A DNA stretch of 64,000 nucleotides from Phymorhynchus buccinoides (taxonomy: Eukaryota; Mollusca; Gastropoda; Neogastropoda; Raphitomidae), in NCBI GenBank assembly GCA_017654935.2, contig CM065713.1:12191879-12255878 (forward strand). The letters are read 5' to 3'. The position numbers were made by a program, and so were the translations under genes. Positions within the stretch are counted from its first letter, which is position 1. Each line of letters opens with the position of its first letter. Below the pieces are notes generated by a model. That model did no database searches, was not told where the DNA came from, and saw only the letters and a list, made by a program, of their open reading frames with translations. Shown in pieces: positions 44,963 through 57,189 of this stretch.

Positions 44963-46994
44963 AGTTTGCCAGTCACATAATGTTAAGGCTTGCTATGGTA
45001 GTTTGCCAGTCACATAATGTTAAGGCTTGCTATGGTAGTTTGCCAGTCACATAATGTTAAGGCTTGCTATGGTAGTTTGCCAGTGACATAATGTTAAGGC
45101 TTGCTATGGTAGTTTGCCAGTCACATAATGTTAAGGCTTGCTATGGTAGTTTGCCAGTCACATAATGTTAAGGCTTGCTACGGTAGTTTGCCAGTCACAT
45201 AATGTTAAGGCTTGCTATGGTAGTTTGCTAGTCACATAATGTTAAGGCTTGCTATGGTAGTTTGCCAGTCACATAATGTTAAGGCTTGCTATGGTAGTTT
45301 GCCAGTGACATAATGTTAAGGCTTGCTATGGTAGTTTGCCAGTCACATAATGTTAAGGCTTGCTATGGTAGTTTGCCAGTCACATAATGTTAAGGCTTGC
45401 TATGGTAGTTTGCCAGTCACATAATGTTAAGGCTTGCTATGGTAGTTTGCCAGTGACATAATGTTAAGGCTTGCTATGGTAGTTTGCCAGTCACATAATG
45501 TTAAGGCTTGCTACGGTAGTTTGCCAGTCACATAATGTTAAGGCTTGCTATGGTAGTTTGCCAGTGACATAATGTTAAGGCTTGCTATGGTAGTTTGCCA
45601 GTCACATAATGTTAAGGCTTGCTATGGTAGTTTGCCAGTCACATAATGTTAAGGCTTGCTATGGTAGTTTGCCAGTCACATAATGTTAAGGCTTGCTATG
45701 GTAGTTTGCCAGTCACATAATGTTAAGGCTTGCTATGGTAGTTTGCCAGTCACATAATGTTAAGGCTTGCTATGGTAGTTTGCCAGTCACATAATGTTAA
45801 GGCTCGCTATGGTAGTTTGCCAGTCACATAATGTTAAGGCTTGCTATGGTAGTTTGCCAGTCACATAATGTTAAGGCTTGCTATGGTAGTTTGCCAGTCA
45901 CATAATGTTAAGGCTTGCTATGGTAGTTTGCCAGTCACATAATGTTAAGGCTTGCTATGGTAGTTTGCCAGTCACATAATGTTAAGGCTTGCTATGGTAG
46001 TTTGCCAGTGACATAATGTTAAGGCTTGCTATGGTAGTTTGCCAGTCACATAATGTTAAGGCTTGCTATGGTAGTTTGCCAGTCACATAATGTTAAGGCT
46101 TGCTATGGTAGTTTGCCAGTGACATAATGTTAAGGCTTGCTATGGTAGTTTGCCAGTCACATAATGTTAAGGCTTGCTATGGTAGTTTGCCAGTGACATA
46201 ATGTTAAGGCTTGCTATGGTAGTTTGCCAGTCACATAATGTTAAGGCTTGCTATGGTAGTTTGCCAGTCACATAATGTTAAGGCTTGCTATGGTAGTTTG
46301 CCAGTCACATAATGTTAAGGCTTGCTATGGTAGTTTGCCAGTGACATAATGTTAAGGCTTGCTATGGTAGTTTGCCAGTCACATAATGTTAAGGCTTGCT
46401 ATGGTAGTTTGCCAGTGACATAATGTTAAGGCTTGCTATGGTAGTTTGCCAGTCACATAATGTTAAGGCTTGCTATGGTAGTTTGCCAGTGACATAATGT
46501 TAAGGCTTGCTATGGTAGTTTGCCAGTCACATAATGTTAAGGCTTGCTATGGTAGTTTGCCAGTCACATAATGTTAAGGCTTGCTATGGTAGTTTGCCAG
46601 TCACATAATGTTAAGGCTTGCTATGGTAGTTTGCCAGTCACATAATGTTAAGGCTTGCTATGGTAGTTTGCTAGTCACATAATGTTAAGGCTTGCTATGG
46701 TAGTTTGCCAGTCACATAATGTTAAGGCTTGCTATGGTAGTTTGCTAGTCACATAATGTTAAGGCTTGCTATGGTAGTTTGCCAGTCACATAATGTTAAG
46801 GCTCGCTATGGTAGTTTGCCAGTCACATAATGTTAAGGCTTGCTATGGTAGTTTGCCAGTCACATAATGTTAAGGCTTGCTATGGTAGTTTGCCAGTCAC
46901 ATAATGTTAAGGCTTGCTATGGTAGTTTGCCAGTCACATAATGTTAAGGCTTGCTATGGTAGTTTGCCAGTCACATAATGTTAAGGCTTGCTAT
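44960..46994. repeat. 37-bp satellite array, 55 units
   Basis: The unit is ggtagtttgccagtcacat followed by aatgttaaggcttgctat. The array length of 2035 bp divides exactly by 37 to give 55 units. Variation is mainly one C/G site (agtcacat or agtgacat) plus rare single changes (tgctagtc, gctcgct, gctacgg). No spacers. Confidence 0.97.
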
Positions 46995-47149
46995 GTTTTT
47001 CTGACTTGTTGAAATTCGGGAAATGTACGTGGAGAAAATGAGCATAGGTAAATTGACCTTTTACATATCTCATGCTTTCCGTCTCATCCATCATTGATCA
47101 TTGCATGTAATTATGTAATCATGTGCTCTGACACTCGCTCGCTCGTTAT

Positions 47150-47432
47150 CTTTTCCTGCACTCTTCTTTGCTTGTAACTTCCACTAATCTTTCACTCTCT
47201 TTGACTCTGCCTTTTTCCTTTGCTTTCTGTCATCTACTATCTTTCTGCCTTATTGGCCCATTCTCCTGCCTTTAAAAAAAAAAAAATCTTCCCAATTTTC
47301 TCCTTTGAGCTCCTCCAAAATCGAAATGTGTTGGCTGTACGCAGAGGGGAGACCAGTGAAAACTGAAAAGCAGACACATACATACCTTACCCATTATGGC
47401 CATATGGCCTGGGAACGCAGAAGAAGAAGAGA
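47150..47432 (-). repeat. 330-bp interspersed repeat family, minus-oriented copy 1
   Basis: Contains ctctttgactctgcc, gagctcctccaaaatcg, ggggagaccagtgaaaactg and catatggcctgggaacgcag, ending in (GAA)n. The same order recurs at 54000-54165 and 57190-57508, and in the opposite orientation at 47540-47730, 54245-54550 and 61430-61640. A tRNA-unrelated SINE or MITE is possible. Confidence 0.75.
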
Positions 47433-47760
47433 AGATTGCTCAGACAGTTTCCTGTCAATTATGATGCGTCATGCTGCCGTTATGCGCCTAAGAAATAGTT
47501 AGGCCCAGCAAGTCTGACTTCAGCTGGAGGAAATGTTTTTGAAAGTGTTTCGCGAAAAAAGGGCAGGAGAATGGACCACCGGTAAGGCAGAAAGATAGTA
47601 GATGACAGTAAGCAAAGGGAAAAGGCAGAGTCAAAGAGAGTGACAGATTAGAGGAAGTTACAAGCACAGAACTTCGAGAAGTTGGGGGAACTATTTATAC
47701 AAAAGACCCCCCAGTATCCCCACGGGGGGTTCCTGCACTTAGCATGCACACATTATTCCA
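47433..47760 (+). repeat. 330-bp repeat family copy 2 and shared intron-2 fragment
   Basis: gctcagacagtttcctgtca and atgctgccgttatgcgccta repeat the post-exon-2 sequence. From about 47540 the plus-oriented family sequence follows (aaaggcagagtcaaagagag, ttacaagcacagaacttc, and a gtatcccca end). Confidence 0.65.
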
Positions 47761-47761
47761 C

Positions 47762-47931
47762 TCACACACACACTCACTTAAAACACACGCACACGCACAC
47801 ACACACACACACACACTCACTTAAAACACACGCACACACGCACACACACACACTCACTTAAAAACACACGCACACACGCACACGCACACACACACACACA
47901 CACTTAAAAAACACACGCACACGCACACACG

Positions 47932-47980
<49 letters not shown>

Positions 47981-48161
47981 TCACAAACACACGCACACGC
48001 ACACGCACACACACACACACACACTCAAAACACACTCACACGCACACGCACACGCACGCACACGCACACACACACACACACACACACACTCACGTAAAAC
48101 ACACGCACACGCACACGCACACACACACACACACTCACGTAAAACACACACACACACACGC

Positions 48162-48207
<46 letters not shown>

Positions 48208-48222
48208 CACACACAAACACAT

Positions 48223-48258
<36 letters not shown>

Positions 48259-48300
48259 GCACACACACACACACACACACATACACGCACACGCACACGC

Positions 48301-48346
<46 letters not shown>
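47762..48346. repeat. (CA)n / CACG-rich low-complexity tract
   Basis: CA dinucleotide runs with cgcacacgcac interruptions and tcacttaaaacacac spacers. ORFs on both strands are artefacts. Confidence 0.95.
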
Positions 48347-49391
48347 TGCCCCATCTCCCACATTCAGGGAGATGGTCAGTTCTTTTCTCGATATTCATGA
48401 TTCCTGGAGAGTAGCTGGACCTGAGAGACCACACCTTGACAGTGCCGACCATCGAGCTTCCCAGCATGCACTTTGCTGGCGGATTTAACCCTTCTCTGGC
48501 CTCCTTCAAGGTCTTATGCAAATGATAGTTTGGGAGAAATCGGCAGATATTGGTGAAAAATGCTAGAAAAATTGGGGGAAAAATGACATCAAATTCCTGT
48601 AGATGTGTAAAAGAAAAAAGTTATTAATACAGTAAATGTATTTCAAACGTAGATGTGCTAGAATAAAAAATTAAATGTATTTTTTTTCTTCCTTCTTGAA
48701 TATCATTATGTGAAAAGCATGTACAATTTTTAATCACCATCTTCAAGGTTATAACAATATTTTTTAATATAAAACAAAAAATGTTGAATTTGTAAATATG
48801 TTAATTTCTCATCTGTTGAAGTTGAGTTTTCTTGTTTATACATTATTTATTATACAATCTTTTTCTTCATTTCCAAAATGTAATATTTTATTTGCTTTTT
48901 CGTTAATTTCTGTCTTTTAAGTTGGTCTTAAATGAATTTTAAGGATGGAGGAAAAAGTGGACTTAAAATGGATTCATCTGCTGCATTTTCTCCCGATGTT
49001 CTTTTGTTTATGATTCTGTTTATTTAATTATTATTATTTTTTTGTTAATTTCATATGTTGTGGTTCATTTTTGTTGTTGAGTTGCTTGTTTGTTAAAAAG
49101 TTTGAAAATTATTTTTGCTACATGGGAAAAAGGTGAACAAATAATTTAGAAAGCCATGCCATTAATTTTTCTAGCATCATGGGTGAATACATCCCTCTAC
49201 ACTCCCACCAAATGCAAAGACATTCACTGCCAAGCACCCTGCCATGTTTGTTTTTAGAGCTTTTTGTCACTGTTTCTGCCATCAAAGCAATGCACGTGTA
49301 TTCATTGTTTTTAGTTACTTCCCTCTTGTGGGTTGAGATGCAACAGACAACCAAGAATGTTAAAAAACAACACCATGGCAATAGAAGAGTT
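48347..49391. other. Intron without recognised feature
   Basis: 48350-48530 is of higher complexity (gtagctggacctgagagacc, accatcgagcttcccagc) and could be an old transposon piece. The rest is AT-rich. No splice-bordered ORF is seen. Confidence 0.4.
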
Positions 49392-49773
49392 GGTAAAGGT
49401 AAAGATGTGCCACCCCCCCTGCATTTCTCCGTTATTTGTATTTTTCCGTTTTTGCCTTTCTTACCATACATAAAGCTGTATTTTAGGAACATTTTCAGCT
49501 AATAACCTTTTTGGAATACTAACCCTATCCCTAACCCTAGCCCTAAGCCTAACCCTACCCCCCACTATGTACTGCAGTACACCGCGATTTGTCACAGTTG
49601 TGGTTCGTTGCGTTTTTCCGTCTTATAGGGTGGGGGGTAGGGTTAGTATTCCAAAAAAGTTATTAGCTAAAAATGTTCCTAAAATACAGCTTTATGTATG
49701 GTAAGAAAGGCAATAACAGAAAAATAGAATTAACCGAGATAGCTAGGGGGGGTGGCACATCTTGACCTTTACC
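49392..49773. mobile_element. Fold-back MITE with telomere-like core, copy 2
   Basis: Ends GGTAAAGG and CCTTTACC, with flanks gaagagtt and gaagtttt (7 of 8 match). The interior contains ctaaccctagccctaagcc on the left arm and a shortened gggtagggttag on the right arm. Confidence 0.75.
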
Positions 49774-49944
49774 GAAGTTTTTTTTTTAAAAAGCAAGGTG
49801 TCACTGAGTAGGATAGCAACAAATATATGAAAGCTTCAAGTAATATACCATGCAACATTTTTACATGATTCTGTGGAGGGGTTCACACACACACATACAT
49901 GCACGCGCACAGACGCGTCTGTATCAGCCTTTTTTTTTAATTTT

Positions 49945-50005
49945 TAATAAATATGTCTTCAGACATCTTAGTTTTGACAAAGGTTTTTGTGCATGTGAAT
50001 GTTTT
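49945..50005. repeat. Short dispersed repeat (also at 51107-51163)
   Basis: Shared words aataaatatgtcttcag and ttagttttgacaaaggtttt, both preceded by a cacacatacatgcacg-type CA tract with cgtctg.atcagc. Unknown class. Confidence 0.6.
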
Positions 50006-50197
50006 CAGTTTCTGTGTGGGTGGAGAAAATAAAGAAAGAAACAAGTGCCAAGAAGTCACCAAGGAATTAAACCCAAAAAATGCTAGTTTACAAGTCCCCG
50101 AAGATGTTAAAAAAAAAAAAAGTACTGGTTTATGTTTTCCACAATGTAATTAGAAATTCAGTGTATGACGTTTTGCGTGAAAGAGATTGAAATCATT

Positions 50198-50603
50198 GGT
50201 AAAGGTCAAGATGTGCCACCCCCCCTGCATTTCTCGGTTAATTGTATTTTTCCGTTTTTGCCTTTCTTACCAAACATAAAGCTGTATTTTAGGAACATTT
50301 TTAGCTAATTACCTTTTTGGAATACTAACCCTAACCCTAACCCTAACCCTAAACCTAACCCTACCCCCCACTATGTACTGCAGTACACCGCGATTTGTCA
50401 CAGTTGTGGTTCGTTGCGTTTTTCCGTCTTATACGGGGGGGGGTAGGGTTAGGGCTAGGGTTAGGGTTAGGGTTAGTATTCCAAAAAGGTTATTAGCTAA
50501 AAATGTTCCTAAAATACAGCTTTATGTATGGTAAGAAAGGCAATAACGGAAAAATACAATTAACCGAGATAGGTAGGGGGGGTGGCACATCTTGACCTTT
50601 ACC
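50198..50603. mobile_element. Fold-back MITE with telomere-like core, copy 3
   Basis: Best-preserved copy. GGTAAAGGTCAAGATGTGCC and its complement are flanked by a perfect 8-bp duplication aaatcatt (50190-50197 and 50604-50611). The left arm has several CCCTAA units (about 50330-50365) and the right arm several TTAGGG units (about 50440-50478). Confidence 0.85.
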
Positions 50604-50749
50604 AAATCATTTGTGCCACAGTAGAAAGTATGTTACTATTTGTTAGCAACAACAAAATGAAACAGACTGCAACGTCACTGAAGCATACAACAAACGAACC
50701 AAGTGTAAAGTGACGTTGTTTTATTCACAAGAGACAAAGCAAAACTACT

Positions 50750-50779
50750 GGATATTTCGGCGAATGCGCCTTTATCAAC
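50750..50779 (-). ncRNA. Possible degenerate hammerhead core
   Basis: The minus strand reads GTTGATAAAGGCGCATTCGCC then GAAATATCC. It resembles CTGATGA, a GGCG/CGCC stem II and GAAA, but two core bases deviate (TTGATAA). Stem I and stem III are not convincing. Possibly a decayed Penelope-type element terminus. Confidence 0.3.
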
Positions 50780-51169
50780 ATAGACACACAAGAAAACAGC
50801 AAATATATCAAACAGCAGGCAACAAAAGGAGCAAAAAGGCAACAAAATCAAAATAAAAAAGCAACACTTCCCCATTAGAGTCCAATGCGTGTGTATTTGT
50901 TAGCATTAAAATGTTTTCATGATGAACACACACGCAGGCATATGCAAGCGCACATGTACCTATGCACTCACACACACACTTTTGCATGCACATAGACCGC
51001 ATGCTCACACGTACGAATACACGCATGCATGCACACACATACATGCACGCACAAGCACGTACATGCACGCACACATACACGTCTGCATCAGCTTTTAAAA
51101 AAATAAAATAAATATGTCTTCAGCCATTTTAGTTTTGACAAAGGTTTTTGTGCATGTCAACAAAGATAT

Positions 51170-51400
51170 TCTAAAAGGGTAAGATGGATTACTTAAAAGC
51201 TTGGCGAACCGGGCTGATAGAGTTATCGTTAGTGCGGACGTGTACACTATTCACAGTGGAGGCTATCCAAAAACTCGGACTGGAACTTGAACGGAGAATT
51301 CAACTGGCCTATCGATGTGTAAAATGTGTCACGTTTCAAAGGGACATAACCAGTGTTTCTGTCCTCACTACTCATATAGGGAAAAGAGACCGGATGTTTA
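51170..51400 (-). repeat. Inverted partial copy of the 24771/25961 repeat
   Basis: The complement contains the same order of words (gtgaggacagaaacactggt, tgtccctttgaaacgtgaca, atagccgccac, taactatcagcccgg) as 25134-25340 and 26330-26510. It overlaps a 90-codon plus-strand ORF (MDYLKAWRTGLIEL) that has no recognised family and is only partly shared by the other copies. Confidence 0.7.
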
Positions 51401-51569
51401 TCTTCCCCTGTACAGTCTTTGATGTCAATGCTTTCTGTTTCTGTGTTTGGTGACGATATCTTTTCTCGTTATGTGTTCATTGAGTTTGATTTTTAAGTTT
51501 TGTTTGATTTTAGTGGGGGTTTTTTTCTTCTTTTCGTTGTTTTTTTAAGGAAATATCACATTAGTATTC

Positions 51570-51825
<256 letters not shown>

Positions 51826-51942
51826 GACACTGGACACTGGAAAACTTTATTTGACAAGGATAAAGATTTTAGGCGATGCCTATTCTTACAATCTGTCCTT
51901 GGATAAAAGAAAAACAAATTTAAGAAACAAAAATTTGTAAAC

Positions 51943-52053
<111 letters not shown>

Positions 52054-52329
52054 CACACATACATTGTTTATACATACATATAAAAAAATGTTGTTGTTAA
52101 AAAAAAATAAAAAATAAAAAAATAAAAATTACACATAGTGAAACAAATAATTGATGACAAGTAGGAGGTGAAAGCAACATCAATCCATACACATTTAACA
52201 AGCAGTTTAAAGGCAAACAAATAAACAAAGCATAAAACTGAGATGTAAACATTCAATTGACATATACCATGCATATCACATGTAGGTGTACACAAGGCAA
52301 TACAGTTATACAGTGTGCGTTCAAAATGA

Positions 52330-53383
<1,054 letters not shown>

Positions 53384-53999
53384 TTACCAGATAATTCTAA
53401 TTAACCTTCAGTTATAAATTACAGAAACTTAGTGACACACTCTAAAGGTTTAAAGAATGAAAAACAGAAATAAACTTGACACTTTAATGATAATAACAAT
53501 GAGAAATAAGTACCTCCCGTAAAATAAGTACCCTTCACATGCACACTAGAACCATTATTATTTCATGTGAAAAATATGTCAACTATTGTTTAAAATGTTG
53601 AGATTTAAGTGCTCAATCTACACGGAAAGAACCAACAAATAGAGTGGGAGGGTGTAAATCTACATCTTTGCAGAGAAATCAATGTACGAAGCCATGCCAC
53701 TTAGTTTTGCATTTTTCAAAATGGCGGACGATATAAACAACCACCCATGCAAACAAAAATAAATCATATTTTATAAAAACTCACCAACTTCTCAATATTC
53801 AGTGATGAATCCTCTGGTCTTACTGCATGCCACAAGACACCTGAATGTATTCAGGGGCAAATCTTTCCCAAACAGCAAGCAATTCAAATGAGGAAAGGGT
53901 ATTTATTTCATGGGTGAGGTATTTTATGCAACACCGGCATGGCTGTTTTATTAGATAGATGCATGCAATTTTTTTAGATAACCATGTTTCTCGATCTGC
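53384..53999. other. Intron without recognised feature
   Basis: AT-rich unique intron. A 76-codon minus-strand ORF (53820-54050) has no recognised similarity and overlaps the next repeat. Confidence 0.5.
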
Positions 54000-54165
54000 C
54001 TTTAAAAAAAATAATCCTCCAAATAATTTTTCTCCTTTGAGCTCCTCCAAAATCAGAATGTGTTAGCTGTGCGCAGCGGGGAGACCAGTGAAAACTGAAA
54101 AACGGACACATACGTACCTTACCCATTATGGCCATATGCCCTGGGAATGCAGAAGAAGAAGATAA
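54000..54165 (-). repeat. 330-bp repeat family, copy 3 (truncated)
   Basis: gagctcctccaaaatcagaa, gggagaccagtgaaaactg and attatggccatatgccctgg, ending in (GAA)n. Confidence 0.75.
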
Positions 54166-54244
54166 CCATGTAACATTGTTTCAGTTGCTCTGACAGTACA
54201 GGATTGAGGCAGTCTTGAAATCTCATTTTAAGATTAACTCATTC

Positions 54245-54550
54245 TTCTTCTTCTTCTGCGTTCCCAGGCCATAAGGCCATAATGGAGTAAGGCATGTATG
54301 TGTCCGGTTTTCAGTTTTCACTGGTCTCCCCGCTGCATACAGCAGACACATTCCAATTTCGGAGGAGCTCAAAGATTGGAAGATGTTTTTGGAAAAAAGG
54401 CAGGAGAATGGGCCAATAAGTCAGAAAGATAGTAGATGATAGAAAGCAAAGGGAAAAGGCAGAGTCAGAGAGAGTGAAAGACAGGAGGAAGTTACAAGCA
54501 CATAACTTTCCAGAAGGTGGAACTATTTTTGCGAAAGACACCCCGGTATC
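54245..54550 (+). repeat. 330-bp repeat family, copy 4
   Basis: (TTC)n, tgcgttcccaggccataagg, ttttcactggtctccccgct, gatagtagatgatagaaagc and aagttacaagcacataact in full order. It lies about 80 bp from copy 3 in the opposite orientation, so the two form an inverted pair. Confidence 0.8.
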
Positions 54551-55097
54551 CCCATGGGGAGAGACTCATTGAGGGGGGCGGGGTCGTCCAGCTCCCCGTA
54601 TGGAGGCATGAGGCATCCACCCATGGCCTATTACTCATTCAAGTCGTTCCGGCCATATTTGTCCGGAATTAATAGATGGCTGTCAATTTGACGCATTTGC
54701 TTCAAGGGAAGTAAATCTGTGCGCACCATACCTTGGTCACTTCTAAACTCGCTTTGCTCCCTTAGATCACAATTTTGCCTCTGACTTTGCTTTTGTCTCT
54801 GATTTTGCTTTTGTAGTGGTTCGTTGTGGGGGAACCAATCGGTGTAGAGTTTTTCTATATAAAGTCTCTCTATATATAAAATAAAGTCTGATCTACCACT
54901 TCCCTATGTTTAAACCTGAAGTAAAAACCTGTAATCTTCTTTCATTTCTCCTTTTGTTTATGTATGTTTTGTTTGTGTGTATGGCTGGAGTGATTTGTGA
55001 GTTTTTTTTAATCATTCATAATTGTTGCGATGCAAATGAGTTAAAGAAAAAAGTGCTTTAAAAGCTCCTAAAAATCTAACTTTTTTTCTTTTTTTAG
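54551..55097. other. Intron upstream of exon 4
   Basis: Unique AT-rich sequence with the strong polypyrimidine tract of the exon 4 acceptor at the end. No other feature is recognised. Confidence 0.5.
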
Positions 55098-55232
55098 GTT
55101 GATTTTGCAGACATGACCGTAGTCAAGCCCAGAACGTTCACCATTCGGCGAAGCTTTGAGAACGGGATTTGGTTGCAGTACAAGACTTCACCGCACCAGC
55201 TGCAACTGCACGCTAAAATCAACCGACTGCAG
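55098..55232 (+). CDS. VPS13: VPS13A/C-family exon 4
   Basis: Acceptor is a long T tract ending in tttttag. The donor is ctgcag|gtaacc. The exon is 135 nt (45 codons), phase 0 at both ends. The peptide starts VDFADMTVVKPRTFTIRR and ends PHQLQLHAKINRLQ. It corresponds to the family segment before the DNQL...FP motif. The following intron of 1.65 kb contains about six partial, progressively decayed copies of the second half of this exon, several with AG and GT borders. Confidence 0.88.
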
Positions 55233-55286
55233 GTAACCACTGTCATCATCATTGTCATCATCATCATTGCTACACCATCGCCGTAG

Positions 55287-55368
55287 TTGTGAAAATGGGA
55301 TTTGGGTGCAGTACAAAACTTTGCCGCTACACCAACTGCAACTGCACGCTAAAATCAACAAACTGCAG
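55287..55368 (+). pseudogene. Partial exon 4 copy 1
   Basis: Follows ccgtag and ends at ctgcag|gtaatc. It reads CENGIWVQYKTLPLHQLQL then HAKINKLQ in the exon 4 frame. Using the AG at 55286 gives 82 nt, not a multiple of three and in the wrong phase, so inclusion after exon 4 would break the frame. Confidence 0.8.
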
Positions 55369-55450
55369 GTAATCACTGTCATCATCATTGCCATTATCAT
55401 CATCATCATCATCATTGCTATTATCATCATCATCATCACCATCGCCGTAG

Positions 55451-55538
55451 GTGTGAAAACGGGATTTGGGTGCAGTACAAGACTTTGCCGCTGCACCAGC
55501 TGCAACTGCAACTGCACATTAAAATCAGCAGACTGCAG
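55451..55538 (+). pseudogene. Partial exon 4 copy 2
   Basis: Follows ccgtag and ends ctgcag|gtatcg. The frame reads ENGIWVQYKTLPLHQLQLQL then HIKISRLQ with one additional QL. It is 88 nt and therefore not phase-compatible from that AG. Confidence 0.8.
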
Positions 55539-55559
55539 GTATCGATATCACCACAGTCA

Positions 55560-55850
55560 TCATCATCTTTTGGACAACGCTGTTTTAGTTTTTGCGCCCC
55601 CACTGTCTGGAACTCCTTGCCTGTTCACCGTCACAATTCAGCACTTCCCGCTTTCAAAACCCAAAGGAAAACTCACTTGTTTCAAAGAGCTTTCTCTCTC
55701 TAACTTTTCACATTAATTAGATGATGATCGAATGAATGTGTATGTTAGCCCAATTGCCTGTGAATCAGTGAATGTGAGCGCCTTGAGTTTAATTCTAAAG
55801 AAAGGCGCTTTATAAATACAATGTATTATTATTATTATTATTATTACCTT
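55560..55850 (+). mobile_element. CR1/L2-type LINE 3' fragment
   Basis: Encodes FSFCAPTVWNSLPVHRHNSA then FKTQRKTHLF, the standard C-terminal motif of these LINE proteins. The 3' end is gagcgccttgagt, aaggcgctttataaatac and (ATT)n. It is inserted between exon-4 copies 2 and 3. Confidence 0.8.
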
Positions 55851-55855
55851 TTTAG

Positions 55856-56430
55856 TTTTGAAAATGGTATGTGGGTTCAGTACTAGACTTTGCCGACTGC
55901 AAGTATCAATATCATCACAGTCATCATCATTATCATCATCATCATCTTTGTAGTTTTGAAAATGGTATGTGGGTTCAGTTCTAGACTTTGCTGACTGCAG
56001 GTATCAATATTATCACAGTCATCATCATCATCATCATCATCTTTGTAGTTTTGAAAATGGCATGTGGGTTCAGTACTAGACTTTACCGCAGTAGCTACAA
56101 CTGCATACAAAAATCAACAGGCTACAAATAGCATAAATGTTAGCAATGATCATGTTAACAATACTGATAATGTTATATAATTTATTGATGGTGATTATGG
56201 TATTAATAACACTGATAATGTTAAATAATTGATGGTGATATAGTATTAACAACACTGATAATGTTAATTGATGGTGATATGGTATTAACAACACTGATAA
56301 TAAATAATTTATTGATGGTGATCTTGGTATTAACAACACTGATAATGTTAAGTAATTTATTGATGGTATGTAATCATTGTAGCTCTGAAAATGGCATCTG
56401 GGCCTAGTAAATGACGCCACCTCCCCAGTT
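55856..56430 (+). repeat. Decayed exon 4 partial copies 3-6
   Basis: Copies near 55856-55902, 55954-56000, 56049-56130 and 56383-56430 share gttttgaaaatgg.atgtggg, cagtactagacttt and, in two, ctgcag|gtatc donors. Intervening sequence is (ATC)n and a tandem attgatggtgatatggtatt block (56160-56370). Confidence 0.75.
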
Positions 56431-56461
56431 ATGTAGTTGCGTGCTTAACCCCATCGCTGCC

Positions 56462-56698
56462 CACAACATATATATACATCCTCTATAGCGCTTCAGTACT
56501 TGCCACCGATGTATATATACGTCCTCTATAGCGCTTGAGTACTTGCCACCGACGTATATATACATCCTCTATAGCGCTTGAGTACTTGCCACCGACGTAT
56601 ATATACGTCCTCTATAGCGCTTCAGTACTTGCCACCGACGTATATATACGTCCTCTATAGCGCTTCAGTACTTGCCACCGACGTATATATACGTCGCC
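56462..56698. repeat. 43-bp tandem repeat, about 5 units
   Basis: The unit includes gcgcttcagtacttgccacc and gacgtatatatacgtcctct. The core acgtatatatacgt is palindromic. It is preceded by ttaaccccatcgctgcc, similar to the piggyBac-like ends at 1657. Confidence 0.9.
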
Positions 56699-56804
56699 GT
56701 TTGATGAAATGTGTGTGGGTCTGTGTGTGTATGTCTCTGTGCAAGAACGCGTTCACTCACGTACTACTTGCGTGTGTGTCTGTTGTGCGTGTGTGTGCAT
56801 ATGT

Positions 56805-56872
56805 GTTTGAATGCTGATTGTAAAGCGCTATATAAGTGTCCGTTTATTATTATTATTATTATTATTATTTGT
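56805..56872 (+). repeat. LINE/SINE 3' tail
   Basis: gctgattgtaaagcgctata and taagtgtccgtttatt with (ATT)n, the same tail type as 59284-59353. It lies only about 15 bp before the exon 5 acceptor. Confidence 0.6.
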
Positions 56873-56886
56873 TGTTGTTTTTTCAG

Positions 56887-56968
56887 CTGGACAATCAGCT
56901 GAGTCATGCTGTGTTCCCCACCGTTCTCTCCCCCCTCCCCCCTCCAAAGTCTGTGGCCGCCGACAGTG
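56887..56968 (+). CDS. VPS13: VPS13A/C-family exon 5
   Basis: Acceptor tgttttttcag, donor gacagtg|gtgagt. The exon is 82 nt, entered in phase 0 and left in phase 1. The peptide LDNQLSHAVFPTVL followed by PPPKSVAADS matches the strongly conserved VPS13 block with DNQL, FP and PPKS(V/I). The DNQL form is closer to what I recall of VPS13C than of VPS13A, but invertebrates commonly have a single A/C-type gene, so I leave the paralogue open. Confidence 0.92.
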
Positions 56969-57189
56969 GTGAGTTGATCAAAATTTGTGCTTTTTTTTTA
57001 GGCTCAGAATTTGTGTGTGGTTTTTTTTTCCCCTCTTGATCTCTTTCAAACATATATGGGCATTAAGACCAAAAAAATACTCATTCATGGAGAGAAGATA
57101 TTTCTCTGAGTCTTAAAACTTTTTTTCTCTTCAGTTTTATGAAAACAGTGTTATCCTGTGTTGTTGTCTTACCCTGGCTTAAAGACTCC

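Noticed and set aside
4030..46994. CRISPR-like appearance of 36-37-bp repeats
   Set aside because: The units are directly adjacent without unique spacers, there are no cas genes, and the context is eukaryotic.
47981..48521. Cys/Val-rich minus-strand ORFs
   Set aside because: They are translations of a (CA)n/(GT)n tract. The short unique N-terminal part has no recognised similarity.
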